Below, one piece after another: positions 49,587 to 63,100 of a stretch of 64,000 nucleotides of DNA. The translations under genes and the position numbers were made by a program. The notes under the pieces were generated by a model, which was given only the letters and a program-made list of their open reading frames with translations, did no database searches and was not told where the DNA came from. The DNA lies in contig NC_082409.1 in the NCBI RefSeq assembly GCF_004011695.2, forward strand, positions 186,001 through 250,000, given 5' to 3'. Position 1 is the first letter of the stretch. Each line of letters begins with the position of its first letter. This stretch comes from Ascochyta rabiei. Its lineage: Eukaryota; Ascomycota; Dothideomycetes; Pleosporales; Didymellaceae.

Positions 49587-49835
49587 TTATTCTGCCGTTA
49601 CAGGTGCTATTGTGCCCGCAGGTTGACCTTCACCGTGAGCTTACAAACCCCCGCGTACCAGTATCCAGCACCAATCAGGCCACGTACAGTGACCGTACAA
49701 TCCAGATACAGTATAGCCACAGGCCCTATAACGTCATTTGATGGCTGCCTATTCACTGTTTTGGCCCGACAAACAGAATATACTATTCACGGTGAGCTAC
49801 AACACCAAAATATCGCAGGTCTTGGCAGCCGCTAG
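49587..49835 (+). CDS. Open segment without ATG, possible 3' exon or gene remnant
   Basis: An open frame of 83 codons with protein-like composition (RPRTVTVQSRYSIATGPI, then FTVLARQTEYTIHGEL) ends at TAG 49833-49835. It has no ATG, so it would need splicing; CCGCAG before 49621 is a possible acceptor. It could be a C-terminal exon linked to the Helitron gene or a separate small gene. The regular Ser-Arg-Tyr/Thr-Gly pattern makes chance less likely, but I recognise no domain. Confidence 0.25.
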   Translation, partial: LFCRYRCYCARRLTFTVSLQTPAYQYPAPIRPRTVTVQSRYSIATGPITSFDGCLFTVLARQTEYTIHGELQHQNIAGLGSR

Positions 49836-49900
49836 CTGGCTGCGATATACTATATAGGCAGCCGCCCTCCCCCCGTTTTACTACTCTCTAGGTCATCAAT

Positions 49901-50690
49901 ATGGACTCCTCCGCCCCCGCCGACGACGTCGCCGCCCCCGCCAACACCGCCGCCGCCGACGCCGCCGCTGCCCTCGCCGCCCCCGCCAACACCGCCGCCG
50001 CTGACGCCGCCGCTGCTGCTGCTGCTGCCACTGCTGCTGCTGCCACTGCCGCCGCCGCCCTCGCTGCCGCCCCCGCCCTCCCGCCGCTCCCCCCTGCCCC
50101 CGGCCCGCCCACCGCCGCCGCCCTGCTCGCCATGCCGCCCGCCTCGCGGGCCTGCACAAGGCTGGCTTCTCGGCCAGTCCAGCGCCAGCTGGAGTTCCGC
50201 GCGGGCTACGAGCCCAGCAAGTTCAACCTCGCTGGTAAGTAACCCCCTGTAAGTGTCCTGTAGAGCCCTGTACTGACAGTAAGCAGTTCGGCAGCAGAAC
50301 CTCGAATCTGCGCTCGCGCAGGTTGTCGGCCGCGTCGCCCCCACCGAATGCGACTCCTGCCAGCGAGCAGCTGGCCCGTATACTACCTGCGTGGTAGTTA
50401 CAGGCCAGCTGCTCGACTCGTGCGCCAACTGCCACTATGGCAGTGAGGGCGCCCGCTGCTCCTTCCGCCGTAAGTTTACAGCCTCCACATTCCCCATACA
50501 GACCTTATTGACCCTGCTACAGCCACGCCCGCCCCCGTCGTCCCCGTCCCCGCCATCGCCACCCCCTCCAGGTCCCGCCGCCAGGTCGCTGCCGCTGCCG
50601 CTGCCGCTGCTGCTGCCCCTGCCCCTGCCGCTGCCCCTGCCACCCCCTCCAAGAAGCGCCGCCGCACCACCGCCACCCCTGCTGCCTCCC

Positions 50691-50725
<35 letters not shown>

Positions 50726-50930
50726 GCCTCCAAGAAGGAGAAGAAGAAGGAGAAGAGGAAGAGGAAGAAGAAGAGTAGGTTACAGGCCTGTAAAAGAAAT
50801 CTACTGGCTGCTAACATTTTTTACAGAGGTCCGTAAGTGCGTACGGGACGTAAAGAAGTCTGTAGCGGCTCTAGAGCTTGCTATGGATTCCTCCTCCTCA
50901 GAGGACAGTGATGAAGATGATGAGGATTAA
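49901..50930 (+). CDS. Alanine-rich protein with cysteine cluster (DUF3716-like), NLS-like and acidic tail; four exons
   Basis: Function unknown. Exons 49901-50234, 50287-50469, 50523-50774 and 50827-50930 total 873 nt (290 aa plus stop). Introns of 52, 53 and 52 nt have GTAAGT or GTAGGT donors and CAG acceptors; the last has a CTAAC branch site. Residues about 3-75 are almost pure Ala/Pro. About residues 137-173 hold the cluster ECDSCQRAAGPYTTC...DSCANCHYGSEGARCSF, with CxxC pairs resembling the fungal DUF3716 family (from memory). Next come an Ala/Pro stretch, KKRRR, and a Lys-rich run near 250; the end is Ser/Asp/Glu-rich (SSSSEDSDEDDED). This suggests a nuclear, nucleic-acid-associated protein. 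It lies about 440 bp downstream of the Helitron gene on the same strand. All four exons stay in frame with no stop, so the gene is probably functional. The long GC repeats may mislead ab initio predictors. Confidence 0.75.
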
Positions 50931-51100
50931 ATAGTTTACAGGTCTGCACATGAATGAAACAGTGTTTACAGTGCTATTTACACTCCTGTTACTGTTGTGA
51001 TTTTCCCTTGCTTACTAACTCTCTACCCCGCTACCCCTGTAAACGCAAAGCTCTGCACCCGCTGGCCCAAACACTCGCATCTACGTTTCTCTTAATAACT
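50931..51100. other. 3' flank of alanine-rich gene with TTACAG/CCTGTAA motifs
   Basis: Undamaged composition. Contains TTTACAGG (50936), GTTTACAGTG (50966), CTCCTGTTAC (50986) and CCCTGTAAAC (51034), echoing the upstream region of the Helitron gene. Probably the 3' untranslated region and Helitron subterminal DNA. Confidence 0.4.
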
Positions 51101-51563
51101 CTACCAAAATAGCAGCTACTGGTCTAAAAATTTTAACAGAGATATATAGACATATAACGCAGAACCTATTAAAGGGGAATAGGTATAATAGCTATATTAG
51201 GTAAGCTATTTAGAGTTTAGATAGCTATATCTTAGAGCTACTTAATCCTTGCAAAGTACCTTATAACTACTATAATAAATTACTAAACTCTTAGAATATT
51301 ATATGTAACCTATATTTTGTAGATATCTTAAATTTCTAAGGTCTAGAAATAGGAGTTCTAGAGATCTAGAGTTTAGATACCTCTAGAAAGTAGGGTTATT
51401 AGACAGCTATACCTAATATTGTTAGTAGTACTCTAAAAATCTATTAGATTAATACTAATATATATAGAAATACTCTATAGAAATTTTAAAGAGTTTAATT
51501 AAGTAGATCTAGAGTTATTAAGCCTTAGATTCTTGGTTTTCTCTAGTAAAACAACGTGAGCGA
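51101..51563. other. AT-rich decayed segment inside the right end of the island
   Basis: Returns to RIP-like composition while still inside the inverted repeats. A plus-strand frame gives protein-like but unrecognised text. Possibly the relic of a pogo-like internal region on the right of the Helitron. Confidence 0.35.
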
Positions 51564-51597
51564 CTCGCTTGGTGAGCGGCTCGCCCGTGGGGTACGT
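51564..51597 (-). repeat. Right terminal inverted repeat of the island
   Basis: CTCGCTTGGTGAGCGGCTCG then CCCGTGGGGTACGT, followed by TA. Subterminal GAGCG repeats (GTGAGCGACTCGC at 51557) resemble those of the pogo-like copy at 52631. Confidence 0.85.
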
Positions 51598-52630
51598 TAC
51601 TTAAAACTAGAGGAGCACCCTCTCTACGAGATGTTTAAGCGGGCAGAAGAAGAACATCTGCAAAGCCACAAACAAATAGAGTTATAGACTAAGGTCCTAG
51701 CAGCTCTAGTTTAGAAGTCTAGACAATGAATACTTAATTATATATAGGTCTATACATATAAGTTTAATAAACATTACTACCTTAGCAAGTATAAAGTAAG
51801 GCTTGTAGTTAGAGGAGACTAACAACGTAATATTACGTTACAAGACACATATACAGCAACACTTACAGGCTAAATACTTAGAATGCTAATAGCAATTACT
51901 GCAAAATACAATCTTAAACTAAAATAATAGGATGTTATAAATGCGTTTGTCTATACAGCTATTAACCGCAAAATATACATAAGGATGCTAAGAGGATACT
52001 AGAAGACAGGCACCTTACTAAAGGTACAGAAAGCCCTATATAGACTCCGCATCTAGCAGAAAGAATTTAGAGCAATATTAGCTAGAATTAGATTTAAATA
52101 AGTACTATAAGAGCTATGCTGTATAATTAAGGATAGAATAATTATCTTCTTTTACGTAGACAACATTATAATTACGTACTACCTAAAGCATAAACAAGAG
52201 GTAGATAATGCTATTAAACAGATACAGGAACAATACCTGTGTACTAGAGGAGATAACCTTTAATAGTTCCTTAGTGTAGAAGTCTAATGTAAAAGATAGT
52301 AATAGGTAATTTAATTATTACAAGCTACATATGTTAATAAGATTAGTAAATTAGTAACTAGACAGGATATAAGGCATAATACGCTAATATCTAGAATTAA
52401 ACTTAAGCCTAGGAACAGTCTAGCTAAACTACTACAGATTAATTAATATTAGCAAAAGATTAGATCCCTGTTGTTTACAGTAGTAACTACTTAACCTAAT
52501 ATAGCGTCTGCCACGTCGCAACTTACACGCTTTCTAGTTAACCTAAGTAATAAACACTAAGACACTGCTAACTAAGTGCTTCTGTACCTATAGAAGATAA
52601 GGAATCTATTACTTAACTTTAGATAGGGTA

Positions 52631-54493
52631 ACGTACTCCACAGGTGAGCGGATCAAACAGGTAAGCGGATCACTCTGCCAAGACCACACCAAACCTCCAC
52701 CTTACCACGCAATGCCTCAACAACAACATTAATCTACGCCCTTAAGAGAAGCTGCAATACAGCTTGCGCTCCAGGCAATTAAATAAGACGCAACGCTTAC
52801 CCTATAACGTGCTGCAGCTATATATAACACGCCTTACAGTACACTACACGCTTAATACACAGAACAACCTGCACAAGCTAATTATACGCCAGTTTAACAG
52901 ATTATAGACCAGACTAAGGAGGACGTAATTACTAAGTACATCCTTAAGCTAGATGCACAAGGATTTGCCTCTTAGCTGGCTGCTGTAGCTAATATAGCTA
53001 ATTCTTTGCGTGCTAAGCGCAATATAGGCCATGTTGGCATAAACTAGCCTAATACGTTTATTAAGCGCCGCCCTAACCTTAAAGTAAGGTTTAATCGCAA
53101 GTACGACTACAAGAGAGCCCTCTGTAAGGATCTAGAGATTATTAGGGGCTGGTTTAGGCTTATAGCGAATGTTAAAGCTAAGTATAGTATCTAGGACAAT
53201 AACACGTACAACTTTAATAAGACAGGCTTTATAATAAGCTAGATATTAACAGGAGCAGTTGTTACTGGCTTAGAGCGTTAAGGACGGCTAAAGGTAGTGT
53301 AGTAGGGTAATTAAGAGTAGACAACAGTTATATAGGGCATTAATGGCATAGGGTAAGCTATTCTACCCTTTATTATCTTTAAAGGCTGTAACCACCTCTC
53401 TGCCTGGTACAAAGAGGACAATCTGCCCTATAACTAGGTTATTAGAGTCTCTAAGAACAGATGGACTACTAACAAGCTTGGTCTAGACTGGTTAAAGCAC
53501 TTTAATGCCTATATAAAGACGCGCACCTAAGAAGTACACTAGCTGCTCCTTATTAACAGCTACAAGAGCTACAACTCCCTTAACTTCTAACAATACTGTA
53601 AGGAAGTAAAGATTATTACACTATGTATACCTCTACACTTATCTTACCTCTTATAACCACTAGATATAGGTTGTTTTGCCCCTCTAAAGAAGGCATATAG
53701 GCGCTAAGCTAAGATTCTTATATATAACTACATTACTTATATTACTAAAACTAAGTTTCTACTATACTTTATAGACGCCTATAAGGAGACATTTACTTCT
53801 AGCAATATCTAAGAAGGCTTCTAAGGCGCTGGAATAGTCCCCCTTAACCCAGAACGGGTTATAATAGGTCTTAATGTCCGCCTACGTACCCTACCGCTAC
53901 CTACTGTAGAAGATAAGCCCTAGCAGTCCTAAACCCCAAGCACTACCCTGCAATTAGGGTCGCAATTAACGCTGGTTTAAGAGAGGATTCAAAGGCATGC
54001 AAGCAGCTCACCAACTTTAATAGTTAAGGCCTTTAAAAAGCTTACTAAAGGCGCAGCTATAGTAGCATATAAGCTAGTGTTGGCTTAAAGGGAGATTACT
54101 AGGCTTCGAGCAGTAAATAAGGCTGCTACGCAACGTGAATCGCATAAAAGAAAGCAATTATAGCAGGAGGGAGTCCTAACAGCTAAGGAAGGCCTTTAAT
54201 TAACTACTCTAACTAAGTTTAGGGCGCGTAGTAATAGTAAGAAGGTAAAGAAGCAAGTGCGCGCTAAAGGAGGGGAAGTAACCTAAAGACGCTGTACAAA
54301 GTGCTATAATATTAGACATAACTTACGTCCATGTAAGAAGGCTGTAGAAGATGTTTCTAAATAATATTATGTACTGCACTACTGTATACAAGGCTAAAGT
54401 AGGCTAATGCGAGCTATAATAGGGTAGAAATTTGGTGTGGTCTTAGCAGAGTGATCCGCTCACCTGTTTAATCTGCTTACCTGTAGAGTACGT
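52631..54493 (+). mobile_element. pogo/Fot1-like DNA transposon, copy 2, decayed
   Basis: 1863 bp, TA target duplication (52629-52630, 54494-54495), long TIRs starting ACGTACTCCACAGGTGAGCG with subterminal GTAAGCGGATCA repeats. The plus strand carries a near-continuous pogo/CENP-B transposase: HTH start at about 52760 (LALQAIK..ATL), HTH_CENPB near 52960, DDE core with LLLINSYKS near 53550 and LDIGCFAPLKKAY near 53670, coiled region, and a zinc-knuckle-like CTKCYNIRHNLRPC at about 54296-54340. The first two catalytic Asp positions read Asn. Stops sit where Gln or Trp is expected. Confidence 0.9.
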
Positions 54494-55097
54494 TAAAGGA
54501 CTTAAAGTTATAAGTAAAGCATTATTTGCTAATAACACTATAGACTAAAAGAGTTCTTAAGGATACGCTATTAAGCTATTTAGAGGACTTATTGCTAAGA
54601 GAGCAAATAAACAGGATACTATTACAACGTTAACTACTAAGGCTAAGCTCCTAGCACTGTCTTATGTAGCTAAGGAAGTAATATTTACCTCTTAACTTCT
54701 TAAAAGAGCTTTAGGTAACTCTAAGTGATCTAACAATATTAATTAAATATAACAATATGCAGATAATACGTCTAGTTACTACAGATATTACTAAGATATA
54801 AAGTAAGCTTTAGCATGTTAATATACACAACTACTAGTTATAATAAGAAGTTAACTATTAAATAATTAAAGTAGAATACACCCTATCTAATAATATAATT
54901 TCAGATAGATTTAAAAAGTTATTGCTAGTTAGTAAATAGGCTAGCTTTCTTAATTAGTTAAGACTTGTTAAGGGCTAGAAGGGTACATTAAGAGATATCC
55001 TGCTTAAGAAGATATAAGAGCAACTAGAGGACCTTATGTTAAAGAGTTAATTAACTAGTTTGCGCAGCTTATAATAGGATTCTAAGCTAAGAGGGTG

Positions 55098-55266
55098 TGT
55101 TGAATAAAAGGTATTAGAGAAATAGGTTAGGCAATATACCTGCTAAGACACTGTGTAGAGGCCCCTACTAGAACCTAGATAAGACAAAAATCACCCTTAT
55201 ATAGAACAACAACAGAAGATTAATACATTATTATTAACTTATTACTATTACTATCTAATCTAACAC
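55098..55266 (+). repeat. 3' LTR fragment of Copia element K
   Basis: Begins TGTTGAATAAAAGG right after the polypurine tract and is cut at 55267 by the next transposon. Its continuation is not evident at 57978-58004. Confidence 0.55.
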
Positions 55267-55268
55267 TA

Positions 55269-57975
<2,707 letters not shown>

Positions 57976-58004
57976 TAGTACATAAGAGAGGTTTTATAGA
58001 GTAG

Positions 58005-58159
58005 TGTTATAGGCTTAGACCTTGTCTAAGCCTTAAGTAAGACAGGCCGGTCACGTGCCCTACAGATATATTAGAAGGACACGCAACGTGTTACCTCCTT
58101 AAGAGATATAATACTATATTAACCCTTATTACATCCTACCCTAAGGCTAGTCTATAACA
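58005..58159 (+). repeat. 5' LTR of P2
   Basis: 155 bp, TGTTATAGGC...CTATAACA, with the same GGCTTAGAC-CTT-GTCTAAGCC hairpin as the other three P-family LTRs. Confidence 0.9.
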
Positions 58160-58778
58160 TTTATATCTCTTCTTCTAGAAGAACAGCTAGCACTTATACT
58201 ATGTTGGCTGGCTCCTAGAATAACCCCTTAGATAAATCTGTCCCCTAACCCTTTAGGAATTTATAGCCTAGATGTTACAATTTATAATAAACTTACAGTA
58301 AGCCTTAACTACTGCTAATAAGCGTATAGCATTGCTTAAACGTAATAACTCTAATATATGTGCGTTTATAGAGTCTCTAGCATAAACAGCTAACGCCTAT
58401 ACTAGACCTGCGTCTATAGTCCTATTATCCTTCTTAGGAGCAACGCTATACCTATAAACGTCTACCCTAGCCCCTAACCTACCTTATAAAGTGCTGTTTT
58501 TAACGTCTACTCTAGGCCTGTATGCCCCTATACAGACGCCTGCAGCCTATAGAAAACCTCTTCCTATAGGCAAGGCCTTTACTAGAGACAAGTCCTTATT
58601 TAAAGCGTAGCAGGTTATAATAGAACATAAGCTGCAGGTAGATATGTCCTTTATTAGTAGGCTATAGGACATATTTACCTTTATATAGTTCTAGCTTAGT
58701 ACGTCTGTATAATAAGATATAGCTCTGTTCTACAAGATTAGGGGTACCTAAGGTGTGTAGAGCCTAGAGGACTTCCTA

Positions 58779-60127
58779 CAGTACTACGTCAAAATTTAGT
58801 TCCACTAAGCGAATCCCCGCATCATTACCACGCCTACCACCCTACTTTGTAAGGCAATTAAGATAGCTACACATAGTCAAAACGCTCTAAATTTTAAGCT
58901 TGTACTGTTCTATACTAGTATTTTGTTTACTAGCCTTTTACCTTCCTATAGGCACTTAGGCGTGCTGGCATACTACTAATAAGTCTTTTAATAAGTAAGT
59001 TTAGGATACAACGCTAGCACTCCTTTAACGCCTTATAAAACTTATCCTAATGCTCTTCTGCCCTACTATAGTTGTTAAACTGTAGGTAGAGCTTATGCAT
59101 TATCCGTTTAAGGCGCTACTAGAGGTGTTTAACTAGGTTCAGATTAGGTAAGTAAGCTAGCTATAGGAGAGTTGTAATGTTATAATCTGCTATAAACGTC
59201 TACATAGCGTAGGAGGTGTGTATATATACGTTATCCTGCATAAAAAACTAAGACTTATAATAGTAAGGTAAGAGACCTTACTTAAGTGTTTTAATATAAC
59301 TTTAGCTGCTATAGCTACTATGTAGAGTATTAGGATCCCTCTCTATAATAATAAGTAGACTCTACTATAGTCTACCCTGTGCATCTAGCTATATAGCTCC
59401 CTATACTATCTAAGCAGGTAGGTAACTAGTAGAGATCCTAGTAATTATCCTTAGCTTCTATCTCTTATTATTGTAGCAAAACACCTACTGCTGTTTATAG
59501 CCAGAGCCCTTCTAAACAGAGTACTTATTACTAAACTTAACTGTGTACTAACGATAATTAAACGTCTAATACTTTTAAGCAAACTAAAGACGCTAGAGAG
59601 CATATCTATAAGTATGTTTAGGCCTTTTTTTACTCCTCTAACAGGTTATATTGTATTGCTTAAGTACGTAATGGATAGTTAACTTACTTAGCTTATAGGT
59701 AGTAGTGTTGTTAGGTAGGATAATCTTGGCGACTTTAGCTAGCTTAGAGTAGGTAATCTAGGGATTCTTTTGCGTTGTGTAGTGTAGGAGCTTCTTCTGC
59801 GTATTAAATAGTATATTAGGTCTGCCTAAGCAATGTCTATTCCGTGTAGTTCCTGTAGTAATAAAACGTTTGTAAAGATTTTAGATAGTACGCTTATAAT
59901 AGCTAAAGTAACTAGTAACTTTATAGGTACCTGCACCTGCGTGTAGCTACCTAATTACCTAATCCTGCTCTACAGAATTCAAGAAACAGCGTTTCTGCAT
60001 CTAATAGTTAAGAAAGTAAGGGAAACGGAGTGGTAGTGGTGAAGTTGTAGGCGGTCAAAAAGTATAGGTGGCTGGGTTAACGCGTTGGAGGGACGCTAGC
60101 GCGGAACTAACTTTTGACGCGCGACTG
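58779..60127 (-). mobile_element. Tc1/mariner-like DNA transposon in P2, decayed
   Basis: 1349 bp, TA target duplication (58777-58778, 60128-60129); P1 shows the empty site at about 21108. Ends are CAGTACTACGTCAAAA and, inverted, CAGTCGCGCGTCAAAA, followed by TTAGTTCC. The minus strand encodes a broken DDE transposase: SDES-like region near 59540, FMQDN near 59250 and LNLVKHL near 59130, the D, D and [D/E] segments of Tc1/IS630-type enzymes. The right end (60010-60127) keeps more CpG than the rest. Confidence 0.85.
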
Positions 60128-63100
60128 TAGCATACCTAGAATTCTGCTACAGCAACAACTACAGCTAGGAAAGGGCCTAGGCAAAGCTAGAAAGCGTCTG
60201 TTAGGGCCCTAACAAGTTATTCTTAGACTTTTTTATCTAGTTTAAGCAGCTACTAGTGCAAAGTGGCGGCCTCTACTAGGACAGCAAATAGCGCCTATTA
60301 AAGCTCTGCTAGGCCTTAAACACAAATATCTATAATATAGTAATAAACTAAGGAGTAACTTATATAGATTATAATGTAGCTATTACAGAGTATAAGTCTA
60401 TTACTGTAGACGTTAAGACTATAGCTATAGAAAACTAGCTACACTATATCCCTACCTAGGCGCTACCTAAGCATAACAGGGATAGCAACGTTAAGATAAT
60501 AGTTATATCTGTAGTTTATACTAGCAGCAGTGCTAAGTATAGAGGTTAGAAGTAGTCTGCTCCTAACTAGGCTACGTAGGTTCTTAATAAGGTATTTTAG
60601 CAGTGCTAGGAGGCTAACCTGTGTACCTGTTGCGGTAAAGAGGGACATATTTACTAGAATTGTGCTAACGCAGTAGTAACTACAGTATAGGCAGTAATAA
60701 TCTTAGGTAAGAAAGAGGCTAGTTTATATAGGGGAAACTAGCTGCTTCTAATGTAAGTCTAAGTGAGAAGCGCTGTAGGAGTATATTAGCAGAGGAGACT
60801 ACTAGTGTAGGGGCATTGCAGGCTGCTAGAGGAGCTATTACAGACTCTATAGACAAGCCCCTATTCTATATTCTGTTATTTATTTATAGGTTAATTTAGG
60901 CTAATATACTAGTAGACTTAGGGTATAAATACTTTAGCGTAGTAAGTAATAACTTTACTGCGCGCTTAGAAGGAGACTTTATTAAGGTGCTGCTATAACG
61001 CTTAGTGTAAGTAGTAGGTACTAGTAGGAAGTCTATAATCTCCTGTTTAGTCCTGTTTAGGTATAACTTAGATAGGTAGCGCTTGCAGGCTGTAGCCTAC
61101 GTAGTGCTAGGTCTAAGCTAGGATGTTATTTTAGGGAAGCCCTAGCTCTAATAAGAGGGAGTAGTGTTAGACGTAGAAAAGGGCACACTAAGGATATAAT
61201 AGGTAGGGAACCTTATAGTCTATAAGTCCTTATAGTATACAGTAAACGTTTATATAGCTCTTCTATTAGTAACTAAGTTTAATAAGACCCTAGCTAATAG
61301 GCTCTAGAAGCGCCTGCCTAGGGACTAGTTTGTCTCTATAAGCCTCTATAACATTACTAAAATCTTCTTAGTTTAATCCCTAGGAGCGTAAGGGACGGCA
61401 GAGGAGGTAGACCCTCTTCCCCCTAAATTAGTCTAGTTTAAGGACCTATTTAATAAGAGTAAGGCCTCTAGCCTTCCCCTATATAGGGGCTGGATAGATT
61501 ACTACATATAGTTGCAACGCAACTAGTCTAGGAAGAAGAAGCCTCTACCCTAGGGCCCTCTGTACAACATGCTAAGAGACTAGCTACTTAAGCTATAGAA
61601 ACAGGTGTTAGCACTAATAGACAAAGGGTAGATCTACGCCATCTCTTCCCTAGCAGTAGCCCTAGTCCTGCTAGTTAAAAAGTCCTCTAGTAGGTAGCGT
61701 ATGTGTGTAGACTATTACGCACTTAATAGTATTATAATTACTAACTAGTACCTACTTTCTCTTATTAAGGAGATATTGCGTACACTAGGGGGTGCCTGCT
61801 AGTTCTCTAAGGTTAATATCTATTTAGTATTTTATAGGATTTATATTGCAGAAGGAGACAAGTAACTTACTGCGTTCTGCACCTGTTTTAGGCTCTTTAA
61901 GTGGCTAGTCTGCCTATTTAGCCTAGCTAGAGCACTAGCGTCCTTCTAGCGTTACATTAACAGCGCGCTTTTGGAGATATTAGGCAACTATGCTACTGTG
62001 TACCTAGATAATGTCCTTATTTACAGTAGCAGGTCTAGGATAGACTACTTAGGGAAGGTTAGCAGAGTCCTTACGCTCCTACGTAAGGTAGGGCTGTATC
62101 TAGATCCTAAAAAGTATATATTTATAACAAAGAAAGTATACTACCTAGGATATATTATAGAAGCTAGAAAGGATATTTATCCTAATTCTAAGAAGGTTAA
62201 GGCTATCTGTAATTAGGAAGCCCTATAGTCTTTACGCAGGGTCTACAGTTTCCTAGGGTTTACTAACTTCTACTAGGACTTTATCCTAGCCTTCTCTAAT
62301 ATTACTACCCTACTTAATTAACTTACAGGGAAGGATATCCTGTTTAGGTAGGGGCAGGAGGAGGACGTAGCGTTCTACTGGCTAAAGAACACATTTTTAA
62401 CAGAACTAGTCCTAGCCTAGTAGGACCCTAAGTAAGAAACACTATTAGAGGCAGACTACTTTAGTAAGGCGCTAGGTAGCTGCCTTTCTTAATAGTATAG
62501 GAAGGTGCTTTACCTAGTAGTATATTACTCTGCTATACTTATAACAGAATAATAGAACTACACTATCTATAATAAGGAGTTAACTGCTGTTATAAAGTGC
62601 CTAGGGGTCTAGGCAGCTAAATTAGGGTCTGTTACTAGGCTGTTTACTATCCTAACTAACTATAAGAACCTCTAGTACTTTACTACAGCGCGTAGGCTAA
62701 GTAAGAGGCAGTACTAATAGGCAGAGGAGCTGTTAAAGTTCTGTTTCTACCTTTGCTTCTGCCTAGGGCGCCTAGCAGCCTAACTAGATGCGCTAAGCTG
62801 CTAGGAACAGGACTACAATAGGAGGTTAGGGGGGGTCTATAGGATAATAACCCTAGTTTCAGTATTAGCAGTTAGTATACTAGACCCTAGTATACCTCTA
62901 CTTTTTATTAATATATATATATAATTACTGTAGAATAAAGGTATTTAGCAGGACGTAGGGTATATAGTGCGCCTATCTACTATCTATAATAGGGCCTGCT
63001 AGTTCCCTTCTAAGGCTAAGACTACTTAGTAAATTGCAGATTGCACGCTTAGTGCTTATGGCACGCTACTATAGCGCAGGGTTACGTAGGTTCTGCGTTA

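Larger units (their letters stand above)
49459..49900. other. Intergenic segment between Helitron gene and alanine-rich gene
   Basis: Holds the direct repeats at 49463-49558 and an open stretch at 49587-49835. The sequence stays GC-rich and undamaged. The promoter of the downstream gene should lie in 49836-49900. Confidence 0.5.
44420..51597. mobile_element. TIR-bounded island carrying an intact Helitron transposase gene and a cargo gene
   Basis: 7178 bp flanked by TA (44418-44419, 51598-51599) and by 34-bp inverted repeats. The ends start ACGTACC, as do the three pogo-like elements in the window. Bases 44420 to about 51100 are GC-richer and free of RIP-like damage; 51101-51563 is AT-rich. 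The two genes inside face the same way. The Helitron's own termini (5' TC, 3' CTRR with hairpin) could not be placed confidently. The likely reading is a Helitron inserted in a pogo-like frame. However, the right flank is Copia RT and the left flank is not, so a clean insertion into one target is not proven. Confidence 0.65.
51600..55266 (+). pseudogene. Copia-type reverse transcriptase and RNase H relic (element K), plus strand
   Basis: RT (RVT_2 type) starts at about 51600 (LEEHPLYEMFKRAEEEH), with VRLVVRGDQQR near 51800, AFVYTAINRKIYIRM near 51950 and KALYRLRI near 52030. It is interrupted at 52631-54493 by a pogo-like element and resumes with the RNase H domain (KALFANNTI, SSQGYAIKLFRGLIAKRANKQDT near 54510-54620). 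A polypurine GAGGGTGTG precedes a 3' LTR fragment at about 55098. Integrase, gag and 5' LTR are absent. The related Copia dimer at 3-14 kb has a similar polypurine tract. Confidence 0.8.

Noticed and set aside
49850..50428. Minus-strand Gly/Ser-rich frame of 192 codons
   Set aside because: Mirror of the GC-rich alanine tracts of the plus-strand gene; introns and cysteine cluster support the plus strand only.
50391..50930. Single 179-codon proline-rich frame
   Set aside because: Reads through an intron in the wrong frame; only its last part coincides with exon 4 of the spliced gene.
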